Assembly (NCBI GenBank): GCA_905221605.1
Contig: CAJNDS010002327.1
Coordinates: 127,001 to 191,000 of the forward strand
DNA: 64,000 bases
From: Symbiodinium natans
Taxonomy: Eukaryota; Sar; Dinophyceae; Suessiales; Symbiodiniaceae
Direction of reading: 5' to 3'
Shown: one piece after another, positions 12,763-23,476 of the stretch
How positions within the stretch are numbered: the first letter of the stretch is position 1
How the letters are laid out: each line of letters opens with the position of its first letter
Notes under the pieces: generated by a model
Told to the model about the DNA's origin: nothing
Seen by the model: the letters and a program-made list of their open reading frames with translations, nothing else
The model's database searches: none
Position numbers and translations under genes: made by a program

Positions 12763-13082
12763 TTTACTTCGAACATCCCCACCTTAGGGATTTGGAATTT
12801 TCGATCACTCCAGGGAGTCTCTGGGGTTGGGCACTCCAGGGAGACTCTGAGGTTGGGCACTCCAGGGAGACTCTGGGGTTGGGCACTCCAGGAGTCTCTT
12901 GGGGTTACTCCAGAAAGTGTCTGGATTGAGCAATTCAGAAAATCCTCTGATTGGGCACTCCAGGGAGTCTCTGGTGTTGGGCACTCTAGGAAGTCTCGAG
13001 GAGTAGACAGGGCGAGGAGAAAAGTTCCGGGCGAGGAGAAGAGTTGAGTTTAAATCTAACAACCCCACACCGAAGGTGGGGG
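12763..13082 (+). mobile_element. Dispersed repeat element with short TIR and internal minisatellite (copy 1)
   Basis: The element starts with TTTACTTCGAACATCCCCACCTT and ends with ATCTAACAACCCCACACCGAAGGTGGGG-type sequence (quoted here only as landmarks of the ends). CCCCACCTT at 12777-12785 and AAGGTGGGG at 13073-13081 form a 9 bp terminal inverted repeat, and the right end can itself fold as a hairpin (CCCCAC/GTGGGG). Inside, 12805-13000 holds about six degenerate copies of a ~25 bp minisatellite of the form GTTGGGCACTCCAGGGAGACTCTGG. No ORF of its own is seen. A second copy lies inverted at 31479-31705. Size and ends suggest a non-autonomous DNA element (MITE-like), but target-site duplications were not identified, so the class is inferred. 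Confidence 0.65.
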
Positions 13083-13960
13083 AAAAACGAAAGGTGTGGC
13101 AAAAAAAGAGGTTTCTGGTGCGATTTTTTACCGGAATCGGGAGTTTACCATAAGATCAGGTGGTTGGGCTGAAATATGTAGGCCCCGCGCCCGGCATAGG
13201 TGTGTTTGGTAAGTCTTAAGTGCCGTGTCGTTGGTCAGTCGTTTGGATTTCAGGGGTTGGAGTTTGATTGGATTGAACTAGGTTTGCAAGTGTGAGGCTC
13301 CAGGCCCTGTGGTTCGACCATACTAAATAATCAGCATCGCAACATATCACACATCATCATCTTTTATCATATGTTCACAGAGCGACACCCAGGGCATCTT
13401 GAATATTTGGCCATATTTAAGAGCCGAACAAGATGTAATTTGGGAGGTTTGCAATAAAGCCTAATAAGAAGCAATGGGAAGGCTTTGTCGGAGCAGAACC
13501 TGCGTTCAGTCTGTAAGGACCCCAAGTAAGCCGGGAAATACATGGAAAAGGGGTTGGGGAGGGCGCAGCCCCGCCGTCCCTCCCCATTTGCAAACACAAG
13601 CCTCGCATGACCGGTTTGGAGCGGATTCGCATATTTGTTACAGAAATACAAACAAGGCAGAGGGAGTTGGGGATGGGGACATTTGCAAGTGCAACGTTCT
13701 TGAATGCAAGTCCTCTTCATGGGTTGATGTTCTTTACAAAGCAAGCTTGCATGGGTTAAAACAACATCCTCGCGTGAAGGCTTCAATCCAAATAGTTTTA
13801 TCATCTTGCTGCATGGTTCTGTATTCTTTTCTCGCTCGTGTTTCTGTCGTCATTTCTTTATTTATCTCTTAAGTTGTCTATTTCTTTCGTTCCTGCCATC
13901 TGTCTGTTTATCGATGTAAAGCAAACAAAAGTTTCCTGATCAAAGAGGATGTGCATGAAC
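13083..13960. other. No recognised feature
   Basis: No credible gene. The sequence becomes AT-richer toward 13.9 kb. Open frames at 13367-13804 (minus) and 13474-13872 (plus) overlap each other and show no known motif. Confidence 0.35.
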
Positions 13961-13969
13961 ATAGAGGTT

Positions 13970-14180
13970 ACCCTGAGAACAAACTTCGAGAAAGACAAGC
14001 CTTGATTGAAAGGGAAAACTGAGGTTTTCCTACTAAACTGTAGAGATATCAGTTGTTTTCGTATGAGAATGTAAAGAAGAAGTTCCTGTTTAAACAAAGA
14101 GGACATAGAAGCTTGCCTACTGAAAAGTAGAGACAACGTAGGTTTTCTTATTAAAGTAGAGAGAAATTTCTAGGAAAGCC
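13970..14180 (+). repeat. Degenerate ~30 bp array (GAGGTTTTCCTA motif), plus orientation
   Basis: Units such as GAGGTTTTCCTACTAAACTG followed by TAGAGA recur with variants (GTTGTTTTCGTATGAGAATG, GTAGGTTTTCTTATTAAAGT). It is inverted relative to the 12.56-12.72 kb array, so the two arrays bracket the element at 12.76-13.08 kb. Confidence 0.6.
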
Positions 14181-15152
14181 CGGAAAAAGTGGAACAAACG
14201 AAACATGCTAAGAGAATCTAAAAGACAAAGAACTGGTGTAGAAGAACTGGGTTTAGGGTTTAGTTGCCGTGCGTGACGGCGCGTATGATGGCGCCTGAGA
14301 TTTCCTGTGATATCCTGCGGTTGCCGCAGAACTTTCAAGGCAAGAGCCATGGCTTCTTGCAGGATTGTTTCACATTTTCTGTGCAAACCGCAGATGCTTG
14401 CAGGTCTTCGCATGACCATGCAACTGCTGGTACCGCAATGACTGGCCGCATCTCAGGCAGAAAGGTACCGGATACATCCCGGACCGCTCCTGGCCGTGAA
14501 TGAGAATCTGTCCTGCAAGTGTCCTTGACCTTTTGGACACGCGAAGCGTTTACATCCACATGTCTCACGTCTCATGGCAGAAAGCGGATCTCTTTTGTTT
14601 GCTTAATCTCAGGTGAAGCGATTTTGACACAATTCAATGTCAAGAGCAATTGATATCCAGCGCGCGCTCGCATGCAGATGGCACAGCGCAGCACCGCTTC
14701 AAGAGTTTGGAAAATCCGGAGCTCCAGCTCCTAGAGAAGACTAGTAGGGCTGAGAATGGCATCCTGGCAAATCAACAGAATGTACTTAGTTTTACATGTT
14801 TTACACATGTTTTACACTTTCAACTTTCGCCAGGACAAGGCTGCAGATCAACTCCTCTTTGGCTTCCATTCCCATTAGGTCGGTTTGGGACTTCGACCAT
14901 TGCCTGCACTACATGCGGCTGCTTGCGCCGAGCAAAGTCAGCAATGATGGTTCTAAAGCAAGAGTGAAAGGATTGAGAGATCGAGAGATTACCTCCACAC
15001 AGCCTTCACAGACAGGCTCATTCTGCTTTTGTAGCGCAGGATGCCCCGATATGCCGACATCTGCTGACTGAGCCATTCAAAAGGGAACCGCAGCCTAGTC
15101 CATATCCTGGGGCTCCTGACAGGCCCTCGACGGCCGACGTGTTGGGGCTGAC

Positions 15153-18100
15153 CTACTTGTTCTTTGGAACCAAGTCCATGGTTGCCTCCCAAGTCTTGCC
15201 TGCGGCCAGCGATACCTTCTCGGTTTCCACGCTTTCAACCTGGCATTCACCCGTTTGGTTTTCAGCATGCTTTCTCCCTCAGTCAGCCTTGGACACCTAC
15301 GTCAGGAATACAAAGCTCTGCTGCCGAGCCCCGATCTCATTCAGCCAAGTGACGCAGACAAACGTCTTGTAACCCACCTGCCGGCCGGACGTCTTGTGCA
15401 AGCCGATGGAAACATACTTGTCCGGTTCACACACACACACAGACAGACAGACAGACAGAAGACAGCGCGCGCGCACAAAACGGACACTCGTGAACAGCCT
15501 GGACCACATAGGGCGTTAAAAGACCACAACAGCAACCAAGATGTCCAGGACACAAGTCTATCAAGCAGGCAGCCGAATAAAGTGTCTCTTCATGTTTGGC
15601 CTCTTCGGTTATGCAGGAAACCATGGCACATTCGAGGCGGTCTGCGAAAGACTAAGGCAAGCAACGGAAGGCTAAATAAATCCTTTTGCAAAACGGCAGA
15701 AAGAAAATATGGGAAGTTCTAAGCCTTTCTTGGTCTCATTTCTACACATGCGCGAAAGCGACCTAAGCTATGAAACATGAACGTGGGTTCAAGATGAATA
15801 CCTTTCAACACCCTCTTCTCGAACGGGCTGCAACTTGCTTGCAGTGTTTGCTCGGCAAAAAAAACCAGCCCAAGAGCCTCCGGATGTGCGCGGACCCTCC
15901 TTAATTGCGCAGGCCGGGTGTTTGTTCGGGATGTAAATGAACAGACCGGCTGTAAGTCACTTCTTCTGGAGCCATCGCAATGCTTGTAGTTTGAGTAAAA
16001 CTCATGCAAGTTGCACTGTGTGCGACGAGGAATTCATGGATGTGCGGAGGATTCGTTGATCCAAAAAAGTCGATCAAGAGTTGTGCAAATAGGATCCGAA
16101 AACATCAGGTGGCAAAGGTAGGTTCCAACCGCGTGATGCAGAGAGGGCTTTTCTAATCATAGGGCTACCATCTTGCAGGTGATGCAACGGTGAACACGAT
16201 GACTTTCGCTTACCTTGACCTATACAGTCCAGCGCAGCATTGCTGCAAGCAGATTCAGAAATATGTCGCATGCAGGCCCCTGTCCTGTCGTGCACATGAC
16301 ACAGCGAACGCTAACAACTCCAGCTGCAGATGCCGCCTTGTCGTCACCGTATGGATTCCAGACCTCAGGGGGGGTAGGAAAAAACAAGCCGCCGTTCAGC
16401 CTCGACCAAACTTTCCACGAGTCAACATTGACATCACGGCACCCAATTCTTCCAAGCAGCGACAACATCCTTCCAGCCACCGCCGCTCTTGATCTGAAGC
16501 TCGCCTGACAGAGGCAGAGATCCCTTGAGGTCAAATTCCAAGTCTGGCACATACAATCTGCAGTCCTGTTTACTTTTTCTGTTTGAAAACTCCCAATGCT
16601 TGCAAGCATGCAGAGGTTCTTTTGAAACGACACAGGACTGTTTGGATCCCCAGAGCATGCCTTTTGCTGGATCCTCCAGGATCACATTTCCAGGAAGAAC
16701 CTGCTCAAAAGGCGCTGACTTAAGCGAAAATTGCAAAAGTCTCCTCTCTCCAGGCAGCCATCTTGAGCTCAGCGTTCCGAAGCGAACAAAAACCCACGCT
16801 GTAGAGAGAGCTTCACTCAGCTGCTCTCCCGCTGAGTGAGCAGGCAGGGCCTTGGCATAAATCTCGTCCGCGAAGGAAGTGATGGTAATCTCATCCTTCT
16901 CGTACTTGAAGGGTGTGGGTGGATCAGCCATGCGGTCCTGACTTCCATCTCAGGCAGCTCAAAGAAACAAGCACCAGAAGCCGGCTCATCCCAGGTAAGG
17001 CCTTATTGAAAAGCCCAGATGTAAATTCACAACCATCCAGTAAGGCTTTGTTTGCATGGGGCCGTCTTCATGCAGCCGTTGAAGTCGCCCTTCACGGTCA
17101 GCGCATCAATGTCCGAAACATTCCAATAGCCTGAGCTGTACAAGCCAGTTGCAAACCAACATGCCAAGTTGGTTGCTCGATAAGCTGCTGCGGCCCATCC
17201 ATGCATACACTTGTCCACACCACTTGTGCATAGTGCTACGAGTATCTCTGACATACGTTGATTGATTGATGGATTGACTGCCTGTGGGCGCGAACGCCCT
17301 TGCGTCTGCAAGGCAACAGAGGCTCCGTTCTTCTCTTCTAGCTGCGAGCACTTGCCCTTAAGGTTTTGTGACCACATGTTACCACTATGCAAGTTGTCCG
17401 ACTTCGTAGCGGCCGAAGCGCTGTGCAGTCCACAAGAGAAGTCGCAGTCAGACTTGGACAAGTTCTCCTCAGATCACTGAGGGGCCACTGAGCACCATGG
17501 AAGAAGTGCGCAAAGGTCGAGGTGAGGCTCGACGCTGAGTGTGGTATCAAGCTCACCGTCTTTGAGCTCCACCTCGAAACATGTCGCAGGCGATTGCAGC
17601 GCAGGATGCGGCACGTCTGTACATGTCCATACACATCTCACACCGCCGCTGCTCTGACGTCTAAACGCACCTTGAACTTGCAGCGGAACTCGTGAGGCCA
17701 CACCTGGTTCATTGGCAATCATGGCTGATCCTTGCCGTATTCCCTGCCTTTTTGCCGATGCAGAGCTCGTGCCGATGCAAAGCTGACCCGCTGCAACGCC
17801 CGGAACCTCTCAAAGTTAAGTGCGAACTTCGACCTCCCGGAATTCAGCGCCTTCTTTGTCTCTTCCGTCTCTGTGAGCTCGAGAACGCAAGTGCCATCAG
17901 TGCTCTCTTCGGCCAGGAACTTCCAGTCCATGTTCCGGGCGAATCCTTGACAAAGCGAATCACGCTTGGGATGAAGGTCGCACTCGGAGTTCTCGGGGTT
18001 CTCGGGGAGCTTCTGCCGCGGGTTGCCGCACTGTTTCCGATGGTGCCAAAACACTGTGGAACAAAAGGGAAATCAAGGAACAAAGCCTACATTGGATGAC

Positions 18101-19104
18101 TTTGGGCATAATGTGGACTTAGACACCTGAGATAATGTAGACAACTCAGCTGTCCAACATGAGCTCCTTTGTGCAGAATCCAAATTTGGTGTGCAAAGAC
18201 GAGGAGCCGTGCTGCACGATCACATCACCAGGCCCAAATTGTGGGAAGCAGATGGGGATGCCTTCAAGCAAGAACACGAGGACTGTTCTCTGATAAGTCC
18301 GCAGTGAGACAAGTCGGTGGCATACCGTGAGGCAGACCCACCCGCCCTGTGTCGGCTTAGGATAGATTGATCATGACGGTGATCCATGTCCCAGCCCTCC
18401 CCTGTAGCTTGTTGGAGGGCCACGCAAGCGAGAACTGTGATGAGCGTGCAGAAAGTTATCCGCAGCTGGGGCCCTTTTGAGACATCCCTGCCGGCTGTCA
18501 ACTGTTCAGCTCGACGTCAGGATGGCGGACCTGAGTCCTTCCAGCCTTTGCTGTGGGTCGCTTTTGTTGGTGAGCCCAGCACGGCACTTAGCATTACTCA
18601 GCAGCAATCATGCCTTCGGCAGTTACCTTACATTGATGTTGAGCACGATCATGTGTGATCAAGCCATGTTTTCTCCGGCAGATGCTAAACCAAAAATGCA
18701 ACGAAAAAACGCTAAAAAAAAAGTAATCAAAAAAAGATAACATAAAAATGTCGGAGCACAGATAGCACAGCTTATGCATCCATGCCTCCACTGATATTTT
18801 GCTTCGACCCATCGAGCTTGCAGTCTGTCCGCATCCCGATCCACTCTACATCAGCCACCTTGAAAGAGGTCACATGGGCGCCACGCAGGTACACCGTGGC
18901 CTGCGCACGGCCATGTTTGCACGTCAGATTCACATGTCTGCATATAACCATGACATTCATCTCTTGCTTGAAGGTAGAGTGCACCTCCGCACTTCCGTTA
19001 GTAAGCTTCACGAAGGACCACGCACCAGACTCATCCAGTTCAGTGGTTGCTCGACGTGCAACTGCCACTGCCCGTGAGGCACGGGAGTCTCGAGCACCTC
19101 GCAA
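15153..19104 (-). CDS. Hexose-6-phosphate mutarotase (glucose-6-phosphate 1-epimerase-like), multi-exon
   Basis: The family interconverts alpha and beta anomers of glucose-6-phosphate and related sugars in the cytosol. Exons on the minus strand: 18985-19104 or less (SFVKLTNGSAE); 18786-18900 (VYLRGAHVTSFK … KLDGSK.ISGG); 17851-18053 (GFARNMDWKF, ELTETEETKK); about 17528-17572 (VELKDGELDTTLSVE); 16851-16937 (DPPTPFKYEKDEITITSFAD); 16661-16700 (PGNVILEDPAK); 16464-16504 (LQIKSGGGWKDV); from 16363 (VWNPYGDDKAAS); 15354-15377 (VGYKTFVC); 15153-15239 (VESVETEKVSLAAGK, then WEATMDLVPKNK and TAG). Phases agree across 18786/18053, 16851/16700, 16661/16504, 16464/16363 and 15354/15239. Several donors are GC. 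Odd: the family's catalytic His in QHGFAR is Gln here (CQGFARN), the usual FPQFG block is not recognisable and the LHTYF-type block reads LLPWC, so the copy may be decaying or partly mis-modelled. The C-terminal catalytic Glu (VCVE) is present. The true start and one or two middle exons were not found; 19104 is only the first upstream ATG. Confidence 0.82.
15427..15464. repeat. (CA)n/(CAGA)n microsatellite
   Basis: ACACACAC passing into five ACAG/CAGA units. It lies within the mutarotase gene span, just upstream of the 24 bp exon on the minus strand, so it is intronic. Confidence 0.85.
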
Positions 19105-19109
19105 GCTCC

Positions 19110-20640
19110 GAATTGAGATCCCTCGCTACGCCTCGTTCCTCCACATGCCCTGTCGATGTTCACTGCAGTCAGGGGGACGAGACATGTTGGCGTGACAAAA
19201 TAAAGGAAACATCTCCCAACAAACCTGTTTCAAGCATTATCCCAAGAAAGTATCCCAAACCCGGCCTCTCCGGGCACCTTTCGCATCCACCCGTCGCACA
19301 GCGACTGCACAGGCCGCGATTGCGGTACCTCTTCGAAGAGAAAGGGCTCAATCTTCTTCATATTCTATTTCCGCCTTTTGTGCTGCGACCGGCCTGCGAC
19401 CAGCGACTCTTTTGCACGCTGCCGACGAGGTGCTGCAGGTCGAACTACAGTCATGGGCGCCTGGCAACAAAGACACGTTGCGGATTCGGGGCTTGGCATG
19501 TGATTTGGTCATCTGGCTCAAGCTTGTCCCAGTCCTGCGTTCGAACCCCAGCTGCATGGCCGGCAGGCACGTTTTGCAGGACCTGCTGCTGACATGAACA
19601 ATCAACCACACGGCACAACGATCGGAAAAATGCTGCTTTCCGACAGCATGCATCAGAGGGCCACACGAAGGCCGACATGGCTGGCCACGAACAATGAAGG
19701 ACGGCCAGCGCTCGAGCCCATGCAACTAAAAAAAACAACGCAAGGCAGCAAAAATTGTGCGGACAACTGGTCCCAGCCCGGCCCGGCCCCGGCTGCCTCC
19801 TTTCGCCAGGACACGTGCTTTGGGAGGCCCTGGCTGTTCACCTGGCAACCAAGCAACCCTTTCCCAACATATTCATATTATTGCTTCGAGGCTTCGAACA
19901 GCCAAGATGCACCGTAACAGATATGCGCAAACGATCACCAGTCTTCGCCGTGTCCTCTGGATGCCTGTCGGCAATGCCACACTAACACTCAAGTACACAC
20001 ACCACAATCAGATGTGTCACAAATGCACGCGCGGGCCTTCCCACCGTCCAGTTTTTGCCATGGCCGCGGTTGTCGGGCCTGGCACTCATAATCTTGGCTT
20101 CGCCAGCAATCACATGCCACGTCTGGAAGATCGCGCCATGCCGGGTCAGCCCGAGCAACCGGTGATCGACAAATGGGCATCCATCTGGGATGCTTGGGTA
20201 GACCTGTTCGGGGTGGCTTGAGAGAATCATGACCCGAGCTCATGCTGTTCATGTAGCTTGGGACAGAAAGGTTTTAAATGAACAAGCGATCGCAAGCGAT
20301 CACTGCTACCAGTTTTGAACACTGGGGCTCGTGCACACTGCTCCCACCTGGAGCGCTGGTACAACAAACTCACCAAAAATTTGAGTGCATGCATCCGAAA
20401 TTGTCAAGCATCGGCCTGCCATCGAGCAACAGCTGAAAACTCTCCCAGCCATTGCCACCAACCTGGCGGCTCTCCACTTCGTCAACTTGTGGGGGACGGC
20501 GGGAACGAAATCTAGTTCGGCTACTGGAGGAACCACAATTTTTGACCGAGCAGATCGTCAAGGCTTGCCTTTCACCTGGCTAGGGGGCGCTTAGGCTAAG
20601 CGCCCTTCAGGTGCAAAGCAATGCGGCAAGCTTGGGTACC
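19110..20640. other. No recognised gene
   Basis: Intergenic or 5' region of the mutarotase gene. Overlapping open frames on both strands (for example 19348-19738 minus, 19757-20221 plus) show no recognisable motif. Upstream exons of the mutarotase could be hidden here. Confidence 0.3.
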
Positions 20641-20814
20641 GTTTCGAACCTCAAAAACCGTCGGGCGAGACATCCAAACCACCTCTGGATGGACCCCCCC
20701 CCCGCACCCCCGTAACTCAACCCATGTTCAACCTACGGTTGGTAAAATACTCCGACATCCTGAGTCTCAGCCTAGAAAGCACGGGCGTTTAGGTCGCATT
20801 GTGGCCACCTGTTT

Positions 20815-21198
20815 TTGGAACCCCCACCCCCCCTGTATTCAACGTGTGGACATGCGCCCACATGCATGCCACATCATACCATGTCAGTGTCAGTGATGCA
20901 AAGAACAGAGGACCTGGAAGCTGTGGTAGAACTTGGACCCATCCCACTTCATCTCCTACAATGGGATTTGGCACCGGAACGAGACGCACTGCTACACCAC
21001 TACTACAACTATCCGCGACTTCTTGCACGTCTGCAGTCCTGTGGTGCGAAATTGTTCCACGTTGATGCCACCCAAAGACTTTTTGGTGGTCTGTGGCTGT
21101 GTGTCCTTCGAAGAGACCGTATGAGTAAACGTGATATCATCCCTTCAACTCAGAAAGAGAAGCCTTCTATGATCCTGTGTAACCCTTTTCTGAAGTGA
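20815..21198 (+). CDS. Weak exon candidate, unknown protein
   Basis: A 128-codon plus-strand frame with a balanced central composition (QRTEDLEAVVELGPIPLHLL … LLARLQSCGAKLFHVD). A second plus frame (20933-21124) is equally open, so the choice of frame is uncertain. No family recognised. Confidence 0.2.
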   Translation: MEPPPPLYSTCGHAPTCMPHHTMSVSVMQRTEDLEAVVELGPIPLHLLQWDLAPERDALLHHYYNYPRLLARLQSCGAKLFHVDATQRLFGGLWLCVLRRDRMSKRDIIPSTQKEKPSMILCNPFLK

Positions 21199-21659
21199 GC
21201 CCCTGGCCATGTGTCGCGCACCGCTTGCTGCGAATCCTCGGACCTTGCAATTGTCACTCATTCAACTGCCACAATGTTTGTTTAATTTTACCTAGCGCGA
21301 ACCTAGCGTTTTCCTAGCGCCACACTGGGGCTTTAGGGGATCCCCCTCGGTGCCGCCTTATAGCAAAGACATGAAAATAGATCGGCCAAACCAATTAATG
21401 TAAATTAAAGTAACTGAGCAGACACGCGAATTTTGAACGCGACCCACATACTGACATACTGAGACATACTGCAGTTCCAGACATGGCTCAGCTCTCTGCA
21501 TGAGCACCAGAGCTCTGCTGGACGCTGGTGCAGCCTGTTGCGGTCTGATGTCGATGCTGCCCACTCCGGTCACGCACGTGTTCCGTCTGGTGTCCTTCTC
21601 TTTGGAGCTGAGCATGAGCGGCTTGGAGAGAAGGCGGCTGTAGCCTGTAAGATCCAAAA

Positions 21660-22395
21660 ACCGCCCCAGCCCTCTTTGGCTCTTCTTGTTGCCATCCCCC
21701 CCCCCTCGCATCTCCTCGCCTGACAGAAAGACTGTGTAGTCCAATGCCTCGCCAACTTTTGGATCCACCTTCCCAGACCTGCCAAGTCTGCGCGCCACTT
21801 ATGCGCACCGCAGAAGCTGATTGGTGGATATTGGTGCTTGAATTGCTGAAGGCTATGGCGGCTCGTTTGATCTCTTACTGCGTTTTTAATAAAGGCGCGA
21901 ACATGAAAGGCTCTTGCAAGACTTGTATCTTGCGTGAAGCCATGGGCAAACGTACAACTGCGTGCACACACATCTCCTGAGAAGCGCAGCACTGCGAGAG
22001 GCTCGCCCGACACTGCCGTTTCATGCGTGAAAACACAAGCCGTCTGAGCCTTCCAAAACTTCCAAAATCATTCGAACTACCACATGCGAATCTCAGCTGG
22101 GAGTCCAGCTGCAGAAAGCCCTGCATTTGCTGCACTTTCTTGCTGGCCTCCAAGTGTCGATGCGCCGTCAGACATGTCAAGGCAGTATACTGCGTCATCT
22201 ACCACTGGGACATGGCAGAAATGCATTGCAAGTAGTCACTGTTTCGGGTGCCTCGAGGTCCTCACCGTCCTCTGGCAGCACGTACGCGTGGCGGGGAAGG
22301 ACCCTGTAATGCACCTGTATCTGCTTCGCGACAAAGCCGGTTGTGGGCAAGGCTTGCAGACGGTGCTGCCACGTTTTTGGGAACATATGATGCAT
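21660..22395 (-). CDS. Exon candidates, unknown protein
   Basis: Two minus-strand pieces look coding: about 22200-22390 (HRLQALPTTGFVAKQIQVHY … VLPEDGEDLEAPE) and about 21680-21800 (ARRLGRSGKVDPKVGEALDY then TVFLSGEEMR). They lie between the mutarotase and hydrolase genes on the same strand. No motif is recognised, and joints were not established. Confidence 0.25.
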
Positions 22396-23476
22396 AGGGT
22401 GTAATTCAAATCAGGCCGGAAACCATGACAGACGCGGGCGTAACAGAAACCAGCGCAACCTGCAAAGGAAACCAAAACACCTCTCGTAACAGAAACCTTC
22501 AGTCCCTCCAGCCCGAACCATGAACCCTTAAGCCCTCGGTCCTGAACATGAGGCTTCAAGCGTAAAGCCTAATGTTGAACCCTTCTGTTCCCCCCCCTTT
22601 GGTCTCGGTTGCATGTCTGGGTTGGTTTCCGTTACGATTCCCAGTAGTTTCCCTTGCGGTTCTTTGCCCATGGCTTCGGCCACACCTCTGTTGATACTGG
22701 CCTTGCGATTCATGATGATTATCTGCTTCATGTTTCACTCACACTCCTGGCAGTGCCTCCCGAATGACCTGGAGAGCGGTCTTCCGGTCAGGGGCAGCCT
22801 CTACACATCAACGACGTTTATCTCGGATAAGACATGTGAAGATTGTGAAAGGATGTGCAAGGACGCCAGACCCCTCGAAGCCGCACCCCATTTTGTCCAA
22901 GCACTGAAGCACATCGAGTCCGGAGGGTTGTCGCGAAACGCGTTCTAGGTGCGAAACACATATGCTCGCACAATGCTCATTCATGTCCTTTTCCCTGGTC
23001 TCCTTCTGCTGCTACCCATTGAAGAGGTCCCTGCTTGCAATGGCCCACTGCTCCGACAGTCAGCTTCGAAAGACGAGCCAATGCTCTTCTTCTTTCTTGT
23101 GCTCGGCGAGTGCTCCGAGTACTGCCTCTTCTTTCCGTCGCTGTGCCGGTCTCTTCACGGCTTCTTCACCACCTCTTACAGCTTGGCAGGCATCACGCGA
23201 ATAGACTGACCCAACACCGTCCCGCAGGCGTTGGTCGGAACCTTCAGCGTAAAGTCTGAGATCGTCAGAGACGGTGCAGAATTGTGGGGAGATGCGTTTG
23301 GGCCCATGCATCCAAGCCTGCACATACTGTATGCCGCCAAGCTGCTGGGTGCTGCGGAAACTCCGGCCACACCTTGCAAGCTAGCTCGCAGACCTCATCT
23401 ACACTCCTGGAATGCCTGCCTGGGACCTGAGAAAGGCTAGTGACCTACACTAAACCTTAAGTACATTCCATGTACA

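Noticed and set aside
13300-13330. GGTTCGACC string resembling a tRNA T-arm
   Set aside because: No complementary acceptor stem or anticodon arm in the surrounding 80 bases on either strand.
19500-19560. Possible spliced-leader relic (TGGCTCAAG near 19512) and tRNA-like T-loop (GTTCGAACCCC near 19543)
   Set aside because: Only nine bases match the end of the dinoflagellate spliced leader, with no match upstream. The T-loop-like string lacks a foldable acceptor, D and anticodon arm.
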